Source of the DNA: Erysipelothrix sp.
GTDB taxonomy: Bacteria > Bacillota_I > Bacilli_A > Erysipelotrichales > Erysipelotrichaceae
NCBI GenBank assembly: GCA_012512455.1
Contig: JAAZEF010000094.1
Location: forward strand, 1-33,084
Reading direction: 5' to 3'
DNA: 33,084 nt
Made by a program: the position numbers and the translations under genes. Positions within the stretch are counted from its first letter, which is position 1; each line of letters starts with the position of its first letter. This document shows, piece after piece, positions 1 to 9,877 of the stretch. The notes under the pieces were generated by a model, which searched no databases, was not told where the DNA came from, and saw nothing but the letters and a program-made list of their open reading frames with translations.

Positions 1-82
1 GTAGAGAACCTATGACGTCAGCTAGACCGCCACTTTTGATATAAGGTAGTCCTTCTGCGGCAGCAAATAAAACTTTTTTCAT
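1..82 (-). CDS. glgA: Glycogen synthase GlgA, N-terminal fragment truncated by window edge
   Basis: Reverse complement from ATG at 82 reads MKKVLFAAAEGLPYIKSGGLADVIGSL, the classic GlgA N-terminus (KxGGLxDV); directly downstream of glgC-glgD. Confidence 0.9.
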   Translation of the reverse strand, partial: MKKVLFAAAEGLPYIKSGGLADVIGSL

Positions 83-96
83 ATGAGCCTCTTTTC

Positions 97-1209
97 TTAG
101 ATAAGATCTCTTCGTTTGATGTAAACAAGTTGTTCATCTGTACCTTTGATTTCTTTGATACGATGGACCTTTACATGTTTGTCGATGATTGCTTTGTCGA
201 CATGGACCCCTTCACCAATGATGGTATTAGGTAAAATAATTGAGTTTTCGATTACAGTATTCGGGGCTATCTTGCAGCCTCGTCCTATGATTGAATTGTA
301 TACTTTACCTTCTATTAGGGCTCCGTTTGCTATGAGAGAAGAATTAACTTCTGCGCTCTTGGAGTACATTGTTGGAGGAGAGTCAGATGTTCTGGTATAA
401 ATTGGCCAATCTTCTAAGAATAAAGTTGATTTACGTGGATTGACTAATTTCATGTGTGCTCGATAGTAGGCATCTAGTGTCGTAATCGCATAGACTTCAG
501 ATTTCACTGGATAGCCATCAACCTTTAGGTCCATTATGTTGTCAAAAATAATATCTTTGAGCCAATAAATGGAACTAATTTCATGAGCTTGTTTGCATAA
601 TTTGATAAAGAGTTCTTTACTCATCACAAAAGCATCTAAAGAAATGGCACGATGCATGGCCTGTCCACGATTGACATCGGTAGATATTACGCGTTTTTCT
701 TTATCTAATGTGAGTGTGGTACAGTGAGCAAACTCAGTTTTAGCTTCGTCGGTATTTTTATAAAGCAGTGTGATATCTGAGCCTTTTTCATGATGACGTG
801 TCATTACATCTCTGAAGTTTTGTGTATAAACAAAGTGACTCGGTGCAATAATGACAGTTTCTGCGCTGTCTTCTTCAATCCATTGCATGTTTTCTAAAAA
901 GGCTGTGATGTCTGTATTGTAAATTGGTGAGATTGAGGTTTGTTCACCATACATAATTCTCATTTTCCCTTGTTTGGAGTTGATATTGTATTGTTGACCA
1001 ACACCTACATGTTCAAAGACTGAGCGTGGTTTTTCTTTGACATACACTTGTATGTTTTTGACGCCAGAGTTACTGTAATTGGATAAAATGAAATCGATTA
1101 ATCGATATCTTCCTAAAAATGTTATGGATGAAAAGGGACGAAATTCTGAAATTCCTTCAAGAACTATGTCGTTTTTTTCAAAATCAATTATTCCTAAGAT
1201 TTTATTCAT
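97..1209 (-). CDS. glgD: Glucose-1-phosphate adenylyltransferase, GlgD subunit
   Basis: 370 aa ORF; GlgD-like nucleotidyltransferase ([26 protein letters not shown]) with C-terminal left-handed beta-helix; overlaps the glgC stop by 8 bp. Confidence 0.92.
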   Translation of the reverse strand: MNKILGIIDFEKNDIVLEGISEFRPFSSITFLGRYRLIDFILSNYSNSGVKNIQVYVKEKPRSVFEHVGVGQQYNINSKQGKMRIMYGEQTSISPIYNTDITAFLENMQWIEEDSAETVIIAPSHFVYTQNFRDVMTRHHEKGSDITLLYKNTDEAKTEFAHCTTLTLDKEKRVISTDVNRGQAMHRAISLDAFVMSKELFIKLCKQAHEISSIYWLKDIIFDNIMDLKVDGYPVKSEVYAITTLDAYYRAHMKLVNPRKSTLFLEDWPIYTRTSDSPPTMYSKSAEVNSSLIANGALIEGKVYNSIIGRGCKIAPNTVIENSIILPNTIIGEGVHVDKAIIDKHVKVHRIKEIKGTDEQLVYIKRRDLI

Positions 1210-2347
1210 TAATTGAGACCCCCTGATCTTCTGGTGTAATTAGAGCAATGTTCTTTTTAGATTTAGAACCGTAGGTTTTTTCTTCAGTGAGGATGCAGCT
1301 TTCCATGACAATCGCATTTTTGACAACTGCTCCTTTTTTAATGACAACATTACCGCTGATGACTGAGTCTTTGACAGATGCTCCTTCTTCTATGACAACA
1401 TTTTGGAAGATGACTGAGCTTTCTACTTCACCATAGATAAATGAACCTTGATTTAACAATGACTCTTTGACTTTTGCCTTAGGTCCAATGGTATGAGGCG
1501 GAAGTGTTGTATCTTCTGTAAATATCTTCCAATTGCTATCCATAACATCAATGCCTGAGTCTCTATTAAGTAAATCCATGTTCGCTTCCCAAAGTGAATT
1601 AATGGTCCCGACGTCTTTCCAATAACCTTTGAATCGGTAGGCTTGTAGTTTTTTGTTTGAGTTCAAATAACCTGGAATAATATCTTTTCCAAAGTCATGG
1701 TGTGAATTTTTGTCTTTTTTATCAGCTATTAACGATTTACGAAGTATTGGCCAATCGAAAATATAGATACCCATAGAAGCTAAGTTTGATTTTGGCTTTT
1801 CTGGTTTTTCTTCAAACTCTACAATTACATCATTTTTATCTACATTCATAATACCGAAACGGGATGCTTCTTCGATAGGTACTTCTAAGACGGCGATAGT
1901 TGCTTGCGCTTTAGTTTCTAAATGACAGTCCAACATCTTTGAATAGTCCATTTTGTAGATGTGATCTCCTGACAAAATAAGGACGTGTTGGGGGTTCATT
2001 TGATCAATAAAATCAATATTTTGAGTAATTGCGTCTGCGGTACCTAAGTAGAGACCAAAACCTTCGTTTTTTTCACGTGGTGGTAAGACATAAATTCCGC
2101 TATCTCTTCCATCTAATCCCCAACGTTGGTCTTGGGCGACATATGAGTTGAGAAAGATGCTTTCATATTGGGTTAACACGCCGACGACATTGATCCCAGA
2201 GTTAGCGCAATTACTTAAAGGATAGTCAATGATACGATACTTTCCTCCAAATGAAACTGCTGGTTTTGCTACTTTTTCAGTAAGCTCGTTGAGCCTGGTA
2301 CCTCTTCCTCCTGCGAGAATCATGGCGACCATTGAATTTTTAACCAT
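1202..2347 (-). CDS. glgC: Glucose-1-phosphate adenylyltransferase GlgC
   Basis: 381 aa [47 protein letters not shown] motif. Confidence 0.96.
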   Translation of the reverse strand: MVKNSMVAMILAGGRGTRLNELTEKVAKPAVSFGGKYRIIDYPLSNCANSGINVVGVLTQYESIFLNSYVAQDQRWGLDGRDSGIYVLPPREKNEGFGLYLGTADAITQNIDFIDQMNPQHVLILSGDHIYKMDYSKMLDCHLETKAQATIAVLEVPIEEASRFGIMNVDKNDVIVEFEEKPEKPKSNLASMGIYIFDWPILRKSLIADKKDKNSHHDFGKDIIPGYLNSNKKLQAYRFKGYWKDVGTINSLWEANMDLLNRDSGIDVMDSNWKIFTEDTTLPPHTIGPKAKVKESLLNQGSFIYGEVESSVIFQNVVIEEGASVKDSVISGNVVIKKGAVVKNAIVMESCILTEEKTYGSKSKKNIALITPEDQGVSINE

Positions 2348-2381
2348 TATAAGATTCCTCCTTATTCACTGTTCTACATTC

Positions 2382-2410
2382 ATTATACAATGTAACCGCT
2401 TTAATTGACA
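2382..2410 (-). promoter_or_regulatory. Putative sigma-A promoter of the glg operon with a cre-like site in the spacer
   Basis: Minus strand TGTCAA - 17 nt - TATAAT; ATTAAAGCGGTTACA (2391-2405) matches the cre consensus WTGNAANCGNWNNCW with one mismatch. Confidence 0.6.
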
Positions 2411-2420
2411 GTCTTTCCAC

Positions 2421-2449
2421 AAAAAAGAGCAAAGATTATCCTTGCTCTT
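2421..2449 (-). terminator. Rho-independent terminator of folT overlapping its last codons
   Basis: Minus strand AAGAGCAAG-GATAAT-CTTTGCTCTTTTTT; the 5' arm encodes the QEQG end of folT. Confidence 0.75.
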
Positions 2450-3275
2450 GGGGATGACGAAGTAATCGTTTAAATATAAGTCGATACAAAAGTTGACCGA
2501 TTAAGACGTAAATAAATATCATCAAAATAGCTTCTATAATTCGCGGTATCATGTAAATAATCCAAGGGACTTCAAACATGATAGAGAGCCACAATGAGGT
2601 AAGTATCATCTGGATGAAAATTTCACATAAGACGACTATCGTAGAGAACCGTGAGACAAAATATCGTTCTTGATGATCTTCGATGTTGTTTTGTTTGCGG
2701 TATAAATAAATAATAAGTAAAAGTGCCAGTCCAAAAATGATAAGGCTTGAAGTGATTTTAAGAGGTGTGTTGATATGAAAAGGTTCGTTATTAAGTTGAA
2801 TGGTATCGTTCATAGTAATAAACATGATGGCGATAACACTGAGAAGTGAGATGAAAGTCTGAGTTAAGAATGTCATCGTTTGTGCTGAAAGTTTGTTTTT
2901 AGGTGAGAAGATAAAGCCTGAAATGACACCTGTTAAGACTAGATTGAGGGTGAAGCCGAAGAAAGGAAATGAGACTCCTGAAAAGACAAGTTGAAGCAAG
3001 TCTGTAAGTAAACCTGCAATAAATCCCCAACCTGGACCAAATAAGATACCTGTGAACATGATAGGTATTGTGTCGAATTTAATTTCGAAGCTTTCTGGAC
3101 CAAAGAAAGGTAAAGAAATCGTAAGATAACGAGTCCCTAAAGCAATCGCAATCAATATTAACATTGCGACGGTCGTGATGGTTTGTGTTTTAAGTTCAAA
3201 TTTTGTATATCTAAAAATTAAAACTCCTAACCCTACCATAAACATTACAATAATAATTTGAGCAATGATGGCCAT
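2436..3275 (-). CDS. folT: ECF transporter S component, folate type (FolT-like)
   Basis: 279 aa polytopic membrane protein with FDTIPIMFTGILFGPGWGFIAGLLTDLL S-component signature; adjacent to folC. Confidence 0.75.
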   Translation of the reverse strand: MAIIAQIIIVMFMVGLGVLIFRYTKFELKTQTITTVAMLILIAIALGTRYLTISLPFFGPESFEIKFDTIPIMFTGILFGPGWGFIAGLLTDLLQLVFSGVSFPFFGFTLNLVLTGVISGFIFSPKNKLSAQTMTFLTQTFISLLSVIAIMFITMNDTIQLNNEPFHINTPLKITSSLIIFGLALLLIIYLYRKQNNIEDHQERYFVSRFSTIVVLCEIFIQMILTSLWLSIMFEVPWIIYMIPRIIEAILMIFIYVLIGQLLYRLIFKRLLRHPQEQG

Positions 3276-3276
3276 A

Positions 3277-4503
3277 TTATTTCTCCTTTAGGTATTGTCT
3301 TACATCTGAAATAAAGTAAAGGGAGCCAGTAATAACGACCACTCCTTTTGTTTCTTTAATGCTTGTTTCAATTGCTTCTTTATAATCTTTGATTATTCTC
3401 ACATGATGTCCAAGAGCTAAGTTTTCTGCGGTGCTTGCTCTTTTGAAATCAAATTCTGTAACAATAATATCTTGAGTAATTGCTTCTAATTTCTCTATCA
3501 TCTTATCATAGTTTTTATCAGCTACTGCACTGAAAACGATGAAAATGGGTTCCTTGAAAAGTTTAAGCGTGTTGATGAGCTCCTCAATTCCAGCTTCATT
3601 GTGGGCACCATCGATAAAGACTGGTGGATTGTCTTGCATTTTCTCAAAACGTCCTTGCCAAAAAGTATTTTGAAGTCCTTGAATAATTGATTGAGTGCTA
3701 ACTTCTAATAGTTGATGTTGATTGAGTTGATAAGCAATTTCAAAAGCTAGTTGGGAATTCTTTATTTGATAAAGAGCTAAGGTTTGAAGATGAATTTCTT
3801 GATCTCGATAGTGATAAGTAATATTGTCGGAATTTAGTTGATAATCTGTTATGGCTGGAGTGATGGTGATCTCTCTTTGAGCTTTATTTTTAAATATTTC
3901 ATTGAGTTGTGGGCGTTGTTCTCCTGTGATCACTAACCCTTCTTCTTTGATAATACCGGCTTTTTCATGGGCGATTTCTTCTAAGGTGTCACCTAATATT
4001 TTCATGTGATCATAACTGATGTTGGTTATGGCACTAACAATTGGTGAAATAATGTTAGTGGCATCTAAGCGACCTCCTAGACCTACTTCAAAAATAGCGA
4101 TGTCTACTTTTTGTTCAAGAAAGTAGTTAATGGCGATGAAAACATCAATTTCAAACATACTTAAAGAGTACTCATCCCAATAAGGCGTTGTTAAATTAAT
4201 ATGTCTGAGCAGGTCTTCATCTGAGATGGATTGATTATTGATTCTGAATCGATCGTGGTGGCTAATAAGATGTGGTGATGTGAAGGTAGCTACTTTATAG
4301 CCTTGGGTTTGAAGAATTGATCGCAGGTAATCTGTAGTGGAACCTTTGCCGTTAGTGCCGCCGATGTGAATAGTTTTTAATTGGTTTTGAGGATTGTTGA
4401 GTGTTGCTGCTAGATTTTGAATGTTTTCTAGCTTATATTCGCTGACGATTTGATATCGATTCATTAGAACCTCTAAGGCATGGTTAATATCGTTGAATTG
4501 CAT
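3277..4503 (-). CDS. folC: Bifunctional folylpolyglutamate synthase/dihydrofolate synthase
   Basis: IHIGGTNGKGSTTDYLRSIL P-loop, TFTSPHLISHHDRFRI, FEVGLGGRLDATNI motifs. Confidence 0.93.
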   Translation of the reverse strand: MQFNDINHALEVLMNRYQIVSEYKLENIQNLAATLNNPQNQLKTIHIGGTNGKGSTTDYLRSILQTQGYKVATFTSPHLISHHDRFRINNQSISDEDLLRHINLTTPYWDEYSLSMFEIDVFIAINYFLEQKVDIAIFEVGLGGRLDATNIISPIVSAITNISYDHMKILGDTLEEIAHEKAGIIKEEGLVITGEQRPQLNEIFKNKAQREITITPAITDYQLNSDNITYHYRDQEIHLQTLALYQIKNSQLAFEIAYQLNQHQLLEVSTQSIIQGLQNTFWQGRFEKMQDNPPVFIDGAHNEAGIEELINTLKLFKEPIFIVFSAVADKNYDKMIEKLEAITQDIIVTEFDFKRASTAENLALGHHVRIIKDYKEAIETSIKETKGVVVITGSLYFISDVRQYLKEK

Positions 4504-5153
4504 TATTCTGTGCTCCAGTCTATTGGTTGTTTATTTATATTTTTAAGAAGTTGGTTAGTTTGTGAGAAAGGCTTTGATCCAAAGAAACCGCGATAGGCTG
4601 ATAAAGGAGAGGGATGACTTGATTTTATGACAAAGTGACCATATTGTACAGCGATTTTTTCGAATTGTTGAGCATGTTTTCCCCAAAGAATAAAGACTAA
4701 TTGATTTGTGTTTTGACATAGTGTTTGAATTGCATTGGTGGTAAATGTTTCCCAGCCTAATCCCTTGTGTGACATGGGTTGATCTTGGCGGACTGTTAAG
4801 GTGGTATTGAGTAGCAAAACTCCTTGTTTGGCCCAGTTTATTAATGATCCAGATTGGTTAGAAATGTTGAGATCATCGTAAAGTTCTTTGAAGATATTGA
4901 TGAGACTTTTAGGAAGTGGTGTGTCTTGTTGGACAGAAAAGCTTAGTCCCATAGCTTGGTTAGGTTGATGATAGGGGTCTTGACCGATAATGACCACTTT
5001 TGTTTTGTCGAACGGTGTATGTTCAAGTGCATTGTAGATTTGATGTTTGGGCGGAAAGATTACGTGTTCTTTTTGTTCCTGTTGGAGTGTTTTTTGTAAT
5101 TGAATGTAATAAGGTAATTGTTTCTGTTGTTCTATAAAAGTTTGCCAGTTCAT
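4503..5153 (-). CDS. ung: Uracil-DNA glycosylase
   Basis: VVIIGQDPYHQPNQAMGLSFSV and SSHPSPLSAYRGFFGSKPF motifs; start set at the ATG at 5153 (ATGA overlap with the upstream gene, GAGG upstream) rather than the track start 5171. Confidence 0.95.
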   Translation of the reverse strand: MNWQTFIEQQKQLPYYIQLQKTLQQEQKEHVIFPPKHQIYNALEHTPFDKTKVVIIGQDPYHQPNQAMGLSFSVQQDTPLPKSLINIFKELYDDLNISNQSGSLINWAKQGVLLLNTTLTVRQDQPMSHKGLGWETFTTNAIQTLCQNTNQLVFILWGKHAQQFEKIAVQYGHFVIKSSHPSPLSAYRGFFGSKPFSQTNQLLKNINKQPIDWSTE

Positions 5154-6460
5154 CGATTTTCCTCTATCCATTGTTGGTATTGTTTAACAATTTCTTCTTG
5201 AGCTTGTTGGGGAGTTAGCTTTTGGCTGTAGACATCTTTTATGGTTTTCGTGATGTCGATGTCAGTGAAGACATCCCAAAGGAGTTTGTTTTGGTTAGCT
5301 GGAGTGGTAACAAAAGGCTTGGTTCGTGCTTGTTGATGGGCTAAAGCTAGTTGACGTTGGCGTAGCGGGATGTTTATAGTTCTTAGTACATTTGAATGAA
5401 TCGCAGGTGTTTTGTTAGTTGTGTTTGTAAGTATTTCTATGGCTTGAGGGGAGCGTAGGAATGTTAAGACTTCATGTCCTGCGGATGGATAATAGGTGTT
5501 TTTATGCATGACCCATCCTTGCACAGATGATAAATGAGTGAGTGTTTGTTGTTGATAACTTGGATAGGCAGTGAATAAGTAGTTGTGTTGTGTAGATGCT
5601 TCTATAATTTCCATGTTGACATATGGTTTGTAGATAGATAAAGGTCCCTTTTCATTTGCGAGAATTGTATCGTATTGCCAAGTGAATTCATTTGGATTAT
5701 TTGTTGGGTTTTTTGAATCCCAGATATAGTCTCCTAATGTTTGAATGAATATTAGACCGTTTAGAAATTCTGTTGAATCAAGGTGAGCTAGATCTAATTC
5801 GAAATCATTGAATGGATACCAGCCATCGACTGTTAAAAGTGGATAGAGTGTATCAAAATCGTTGAAAATTAAAGGGAAAATCACTTCATAGTTTTCCGTT
5901 AGGCTTGAATGATGTTGAAAAAGATTGTCGAAGGTTGCGACATTGTTAAGGGAAAGGTTGTTATTATCTAGAGATGTAATATCGGTAATTAGGGTGTCGC
6001 CTGTAATGAAAGTGGTGATGAATACGGGATGATTTGAGTTGATGTCTTCTGCTAAGGAAAGATTGACTTGTTCAGCGATGATAGGCATTATTGCTGGATC
6101 TAATTTATAAAGATTGTCGAGTGCTAGTGCAGCATGAGATGAATCAAGAAGAAAAATATCTTCACCGATTGTAGAAACTTGATTAGCTTCAATTGTTGAT
6201 CCAACATCGATTTGAAGAAGTGTGGATTTAGTGGGATATTGACTTTTCCAGAGTTGTTCTAATTGTGTTTTTGTCTCTTGAGTAGGGACACGTACTAAGA
6301 TTGTGGCGTTGTCTTCTATGAGAAAATGGCTTGTTTCGATGTCGAAACATACCTTGTTATTATCCAAATTACATTGATTTATTTCCAGGGAAATTTTGAT
6401 TCCCCAAATGGTTGCTAAAACGATCAGCATTATAGCAATAAAAGTGAATATTTTCTTCAT
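5150..6460 (-). CDS. Extracellular solute-binding protein-like (carbohydrate ABC transporter family 1-like), N-terminally anchored
   Basis: 436 aa; N-terminal hydrophobic segment MKKIFTFIAIMLIVLATIWG; C-terminal FTDIDITKTIKDVYSQKLTPQQAQEEIVKQYQQWIEEN typical of sugar-binding proteins; located among maltodextrin genes. Confidence 0.6.
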   Translation of the reverse strand: MKKIFTFIAIMLIVLATIWGIKISLEINQCNLDNNKVCFDIETSHFLIEDNATILVRVPTQETKTQLEQLWKSQYPTKSTLLQIDVGSTIEANQVSTIGEDIFLLDSSHAALALDNLYKLDPAIMPIIAEQVNLSLAEDINSNHPVFITTFITGDTLITDITSLDNNNLSLNNVATFDNLFQHHSSLTENYEVIFPLIFNDFDTLYPLLTVDGWYPFNDFELDLAHLDSTEFLNGLIFIQTLGDYIWDSKNPTNNPNEFTWQYDTILANEKGPLSIYKPYVNMEIIEASTQHNYLFTAYPSYQQQTLTHLSSVQGWVMHKNTYYPSAGHEVLTFLRSPQAIEILTNTTNKTPAIHSNVLRTINIPLRQRQLALAHQQARTKPFVTTPANQNKLLWDVFTDIDITKTIKDVYSQKLTPQQAQEEIVKQYQQWIEENR

Positions 6461-6511
6461 AAAATCTCCAATGTTTGATTCTATCTTATCAAAAATGATT
6501 TGTTATCTCAA

Positions 6512-6540
6512 TTGACTTTCATCTAGACCAAAAATACTGT
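6512..6540 (+). promoter_or_regulatory. Putative sigma-A promoter for the GH13 gene
   Basis: TTGACT (6512-6517) - 17 nt - TACTGT (6535-6540), followed by AGGGGAAG-like SD before ATG 6569. Confidence 0.5.
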
Positions 6541-6568
6541 AAAATAACGGTATTGAAAAGGGGAAGCT

Positions 6569-8632
6569 ATGAAGTCGTTAAAAAAAATTAGGCAGTATCT
6601 TGTTGATGAAATGAATAACCATGATACTGTGTTCAATTATGTCATTCCTGATGTTTGGAATGTGCATGAAATAAGTAATCAAGTACATGTTGTGGGAGAT
6701 GGAAATCTAATGGTTAATCCATATGATTTTATTATTTCTACAATTGATTATATTGTATCGCAAACAAAGTTGCGTCATATGAATTTTGCGCAGCCATATT
6801 TTAATATCCACCATGTGGAAGAAGATTTTGATGGTGGCGATTGGATTAAAAAATCTGTTGTATATTCGTCGATGATTAGAACATCGACAAGTTATGATCA
6901 CGATCGTTCAGGAGAACTTAATGAGAGTAATATTTATTCGTTGAAAGAAACGGGAACGTTTTTAAAAACATTGATGATTTTACCGATGTTAAAGAAAATG
7001 GGTGTTGATGTCTTGTATCTTTTACCTATTACTAAGTATTCGAAAAAAGATAAAAAAGGAGAGTTGGGTTCTCCTTATGGGGTGACTAATTTCTTTGGGA
7101 TTGAAGGCTCTTTAAAAGATCCAATGACAGGCGACAATTCAAGTGCTAGTTTGGAATTTAAGGCTTTAGTTGAGGCGTGTCATATTTTAGACATTAAAGT
7201 TATTATTGATATTATTCCTAGGACTAATTCACGTCATTCAGATTATATTTTAGAGCATCCAGAATGGTTTTATTGGATAAATATTGAGGCTAAGGAAGGG
7301 TATCATCCTCCTGTGGTAGATACATTAGGTCCTTCGTTAGTACCGAGAAAAGAATTCTTTGATGATTTGTTTAGCAGCGATGATGTGATTAATCATTTAC
7401 GTCAGTTTGTTGTTAATCCTAAAGAACAAAATCCTGCTAAATGGCAAAATTTAGTTGAAAGTGTGACTGAAGATACAGATGTCTTACAATTGATTGAAAA
7501 TACTTTTGGTATCACTGTTGCTTATGCGTTTAGTGATCATATTAATGATCCACAACCTGCTTGGAGTGATATAACTTACTTTAGAATGTATTTAGATCAT
7601 CCTCAAAATTCAAAACCTTATTTAGAGAACTTAGATTTTGAAGTGGCTCCATATTTGTTGTACGATATCGCGAAATCTAGTTTAAATCCTGGTTCGATTA
7701 TAAATGAGGAACTATGGGATCTTATCGCAAATATTATTCCTTATTTTCAAAGTGAATATGGAATTGATGGAGCACGAATTGATATGGGCCATGCGTTGCC
7801 TAAGGAATTAGTTGCTCAAATTGTTCATAACGCGAAGGCTGTTGATCCTAACTTCACATTAATTGCTGAAGAATTAGATATCAGAAATGCTGATATTCAA
7901 AAGGATCAAGGATATAACATGATCATCGGTGATGGATTTATGCAATTACCACGCATTAATGATGGTAGCTTTAACCGCTTTGCCTATGGTGTGCAAGATA
8001 TTTCATTGCCAGTGTTTGCATGCGGTGAGACACATGACTCCCCTCGCCTTGCTTCACGAGCTGGAGGTAAGACAACCGCAAAGTTGATTACACTCTTTAA
8101 TTATTTCATCCCCAATGCTATTCCCTTTATTAACTCTGGGCAGGAATTTTACGAGCAAGTCCCTATGAACACAGGACTAGATATTAGTCCTGAAACAGTG
8201 TACGAAGGAAAACTCGCACTGTTTGACTATTATTCGTTTAATATGACTAAATATGATCGCTACGAATTACTAGATTTAACAAGTAAAATCGTAGTAATAC
8301 GAGATCAATATCTTGACGCAATTTTAGACCCAAACAGAGTATATTCATTAACCTTTGAACACCCTGGAGTCAAAAGTGCAGCGTTTGCCTTTGAGAATCA
8401 AGATAGTATCTTAATAGCCATAGCAAATACTGATTTTAACACTGAGCAAACTCATAGAGTATTCGTGATTGGAATACCTCCACGATTTAAAGACAACTCT
8501 AATATTGAAATTAAAGAAGTCTTTGCCAGTGAACAATCACTAGATATAAAGTATGCGCTCGACGAATATGAATCACTCTGGATTCCAATGCACAAAGGTG
8601 AAGTCAAGTTACTTCAAATCACATTAAAATAA
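6569..8632 (+). CDS. GH13 alpha-amylase-family protein, possibly related to the GlgE/maltosyltransferase-type branch
   Basis: 687 aa; VDVLYLLPITKYS, GIDGARIDMGHALPKEL (nucleophile), LIAEELD (acid/base), GETHDSPRL (third acid). Confidence 0.8.
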   Translation: MKSLKKIRQYLVDEMNNHDTVFNYVIPDVWNVHEISNQVHVVGDGNLMVNPYDFIISTIDYIVSQTKLRHMNFAQPYFNIHHVEEDFDGGDWIKKSVVYSSMIRTSTSYDHDRSGELNESNIYSLKETGTFLKTLMILPMLKKMGVDVLYLLPITKYSKKDKKGELGSPYGVTNFFGIEGSLKDPMTGDNSSASLEFKALVEACHILDIKVIIDIIPRTNSRHSDYILEHPEWFYWINIEAKEGYHPPVVDTLGPSLVPRKEFFDDLFSSDDVINHLRQFVVNPKEQNPAKWQNLVESVTEDTDVLQLIENTFGITVAYAFSDHINDPQPAWSDITYFRMYLDHPQNSKPYLENLDFEVAPYLLYDIAKSSLNPGSIINEELWDLIANIIPYFQSEYGIDGARIDMGHALPKELVAQIVHNAKAVDPNFTLIAEELDIRNADIQKDQGYNMIIGDGFMQLPRINDGSFNRFAYGVQDISLPVFACGETHDSPRLASRAGGKTTAKLITLFNYFIPNAIPFINSGQEFYEQVPMNTGLDISPETVYEGKLALFDYYSFNMTKYDRYELLDLTSKIVVIRDQYLDAILDPNRVYSLTFEHPGVKSAAFAFENQDSILIAIANTDFNTEQTHRVFVIGIPPRFKDNSNIEIKEVFASEQSLDIKYALDEYESLWIPMHKGEVKLLQITLK

Positions 8633-8643
8633 TTCTTGGGAAC

Positions 8644-8659
8644 TAGGCATCATTGCCTA
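8644..8659 (-). other. Hairpin at the right end of the TnpB element, candidate 3' scaffold of an omega-RNA (reRNA)
   Basis: Perfect stem TAGGCA-atga-TGCCTA on the minus strand, 4 bp after the tnpB stop, as in IS200/IS605-family right ends. Confidence 0.5.
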
Positions 8660-8662
8660 TAT

Positions 8663-9781
8663 TTACCAAGCTAACCCCGCCCTATCAACGGTTTTAATAT
8701 TGGCTTGTTTAAGCCCTTGAAATAGAATGTTACGACTCGCATTAATGTCGCGGTCATGAATTTTATGACAAGATGTACATTGCCATTCTCGAATTGAGAG
8801 TGGCATTTTTTCATGTCTGATACCACAGCTCGAACAAATTTGGGATGAAGGAAACCATCTATCAACATAGACAATTCTTCTTCCATACCATTTTGCTTTA
8901 TAGTTAAGTTTTTCAACAAAAAGTGTCCAAGCCACATCAGCAATGCTTCTAGATAATTGTCGATTTGAAATCATCTCTTTAATTTCTAGTTGTTCGATAC
9001 AAATTACATCGTGGTTTTTGATGATAAGTGTACTTAATTTGTCTAGAAAATATTTTCGTTGATTGAAGCTTTTTTCATAAAGTCTGGCTACTTTTCGTTT
9101 CTGCTTTTGATAATTGGAAGCTTGATACAAAGGTTTGTTATCTTTAATTGCTTTTTCTCTTCGCTTAGAAAGTTTTCGTAGTTCTTTATTAATTTTAGTG
9201 TCCATTTGTCTATTAAAGCGTCTATTTCCAATTTTTTGTCCTGTTGATAATATGGCGAAGTTTTCAAGTCCTAAATCTATACCAACAACCTTGTTTGTCT
9301 TCTTCATTGGTTCTATATTTTCTTTTACAAGAAGAGAAAGGAAATAATTACCAGATGCTTTTTTAGAGAAAGTTAAAGAAAGAATGAGACCTTTAGGATT
9401 GATGTGAACTTTGGCTTTTAATGGTTTGTCAAAGAGTGATATATCTATTTGATATTTGTTAAGTAATTTAATAGATTCTCTGTTCTTAATTCGAAAGCTT
9501 TGTTTACTATAAGACTTACTTTTGAATTTTATTTCATTGATATTCTTAGACTTAATCGCACGATACAGGTTTGCTTGAGCATATTCTAAAGACGTGATAT
9601 CGACTTCTTTAAGATATGGATATTCTTCAATTAATGATTGAAGATTTTGTGCTTTCTTTGTTTTTCTTTGATCTAAGGTGAGATTAAATACTTTACGAGA
9701 GCAACCAAAAGATTGTGCCAAAATTTGTTTTTGTTGGTCTGTTGGATAGATACGAAATTTATAACCTTTATATTGTTCCAT
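8663..9781 (-). mobile_element. tnpB: RNA-guided endonuclease TnpB (IS200/IS605-IS607 family accessory protein), solo element without tnpA
   Basis: 372 aa; RuvC motifs VGIDLGLENFAIL (D), ICIEQLEIKEM (E), HDRDINASRNI (D); zinc ribbon CSSC...CTSC; no neighbouring tyrosine or serine transposase ORF. Confidence 0.9.
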
Positions 9782-9814
9782 ACCTTATAATAGTCAGGTT
9801 TGTAAATGATTCCT

Positions 9815-9844
9815 AAAAAAGGAAAAAGGCACCTTGCGGTGCCC
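9815..9844 (-). terminator. Rho-independent terminator downstream of the msmX-like gene
   Basis: Minus strand GGCACC-GCAA-GGTGCC followed by TTTTTCCTTTTTT. Confidence 0.8.
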
Positions 9845-9877
9845 GGGCGATTTCCTCAGAACTATCGAATACACGGA

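Noticed and set aside
146-400. 84-aa plus-strand ORF opposite glgD
   Set aside because: Lies fully antisense to a well-supported gene; no family resemblance or SD.
3277-3300. Folate (THF) riboswitch near folT/folC
   Set aside because: The genes are tightly packed (folT follows folC after 1 bp), leaving no room for a leader.
6707-6901. 64-aa minus-strand ORF inside the GH13 gene
   Set aside because: Antisense shadow ORF; biased, unrecognisable sequence.
8671-8943. 90-aa minus-strand ORF inside tnpB
   Set aside because: Alternative frame of tnpB with no independent support; the main frame holds the conserved motifs.
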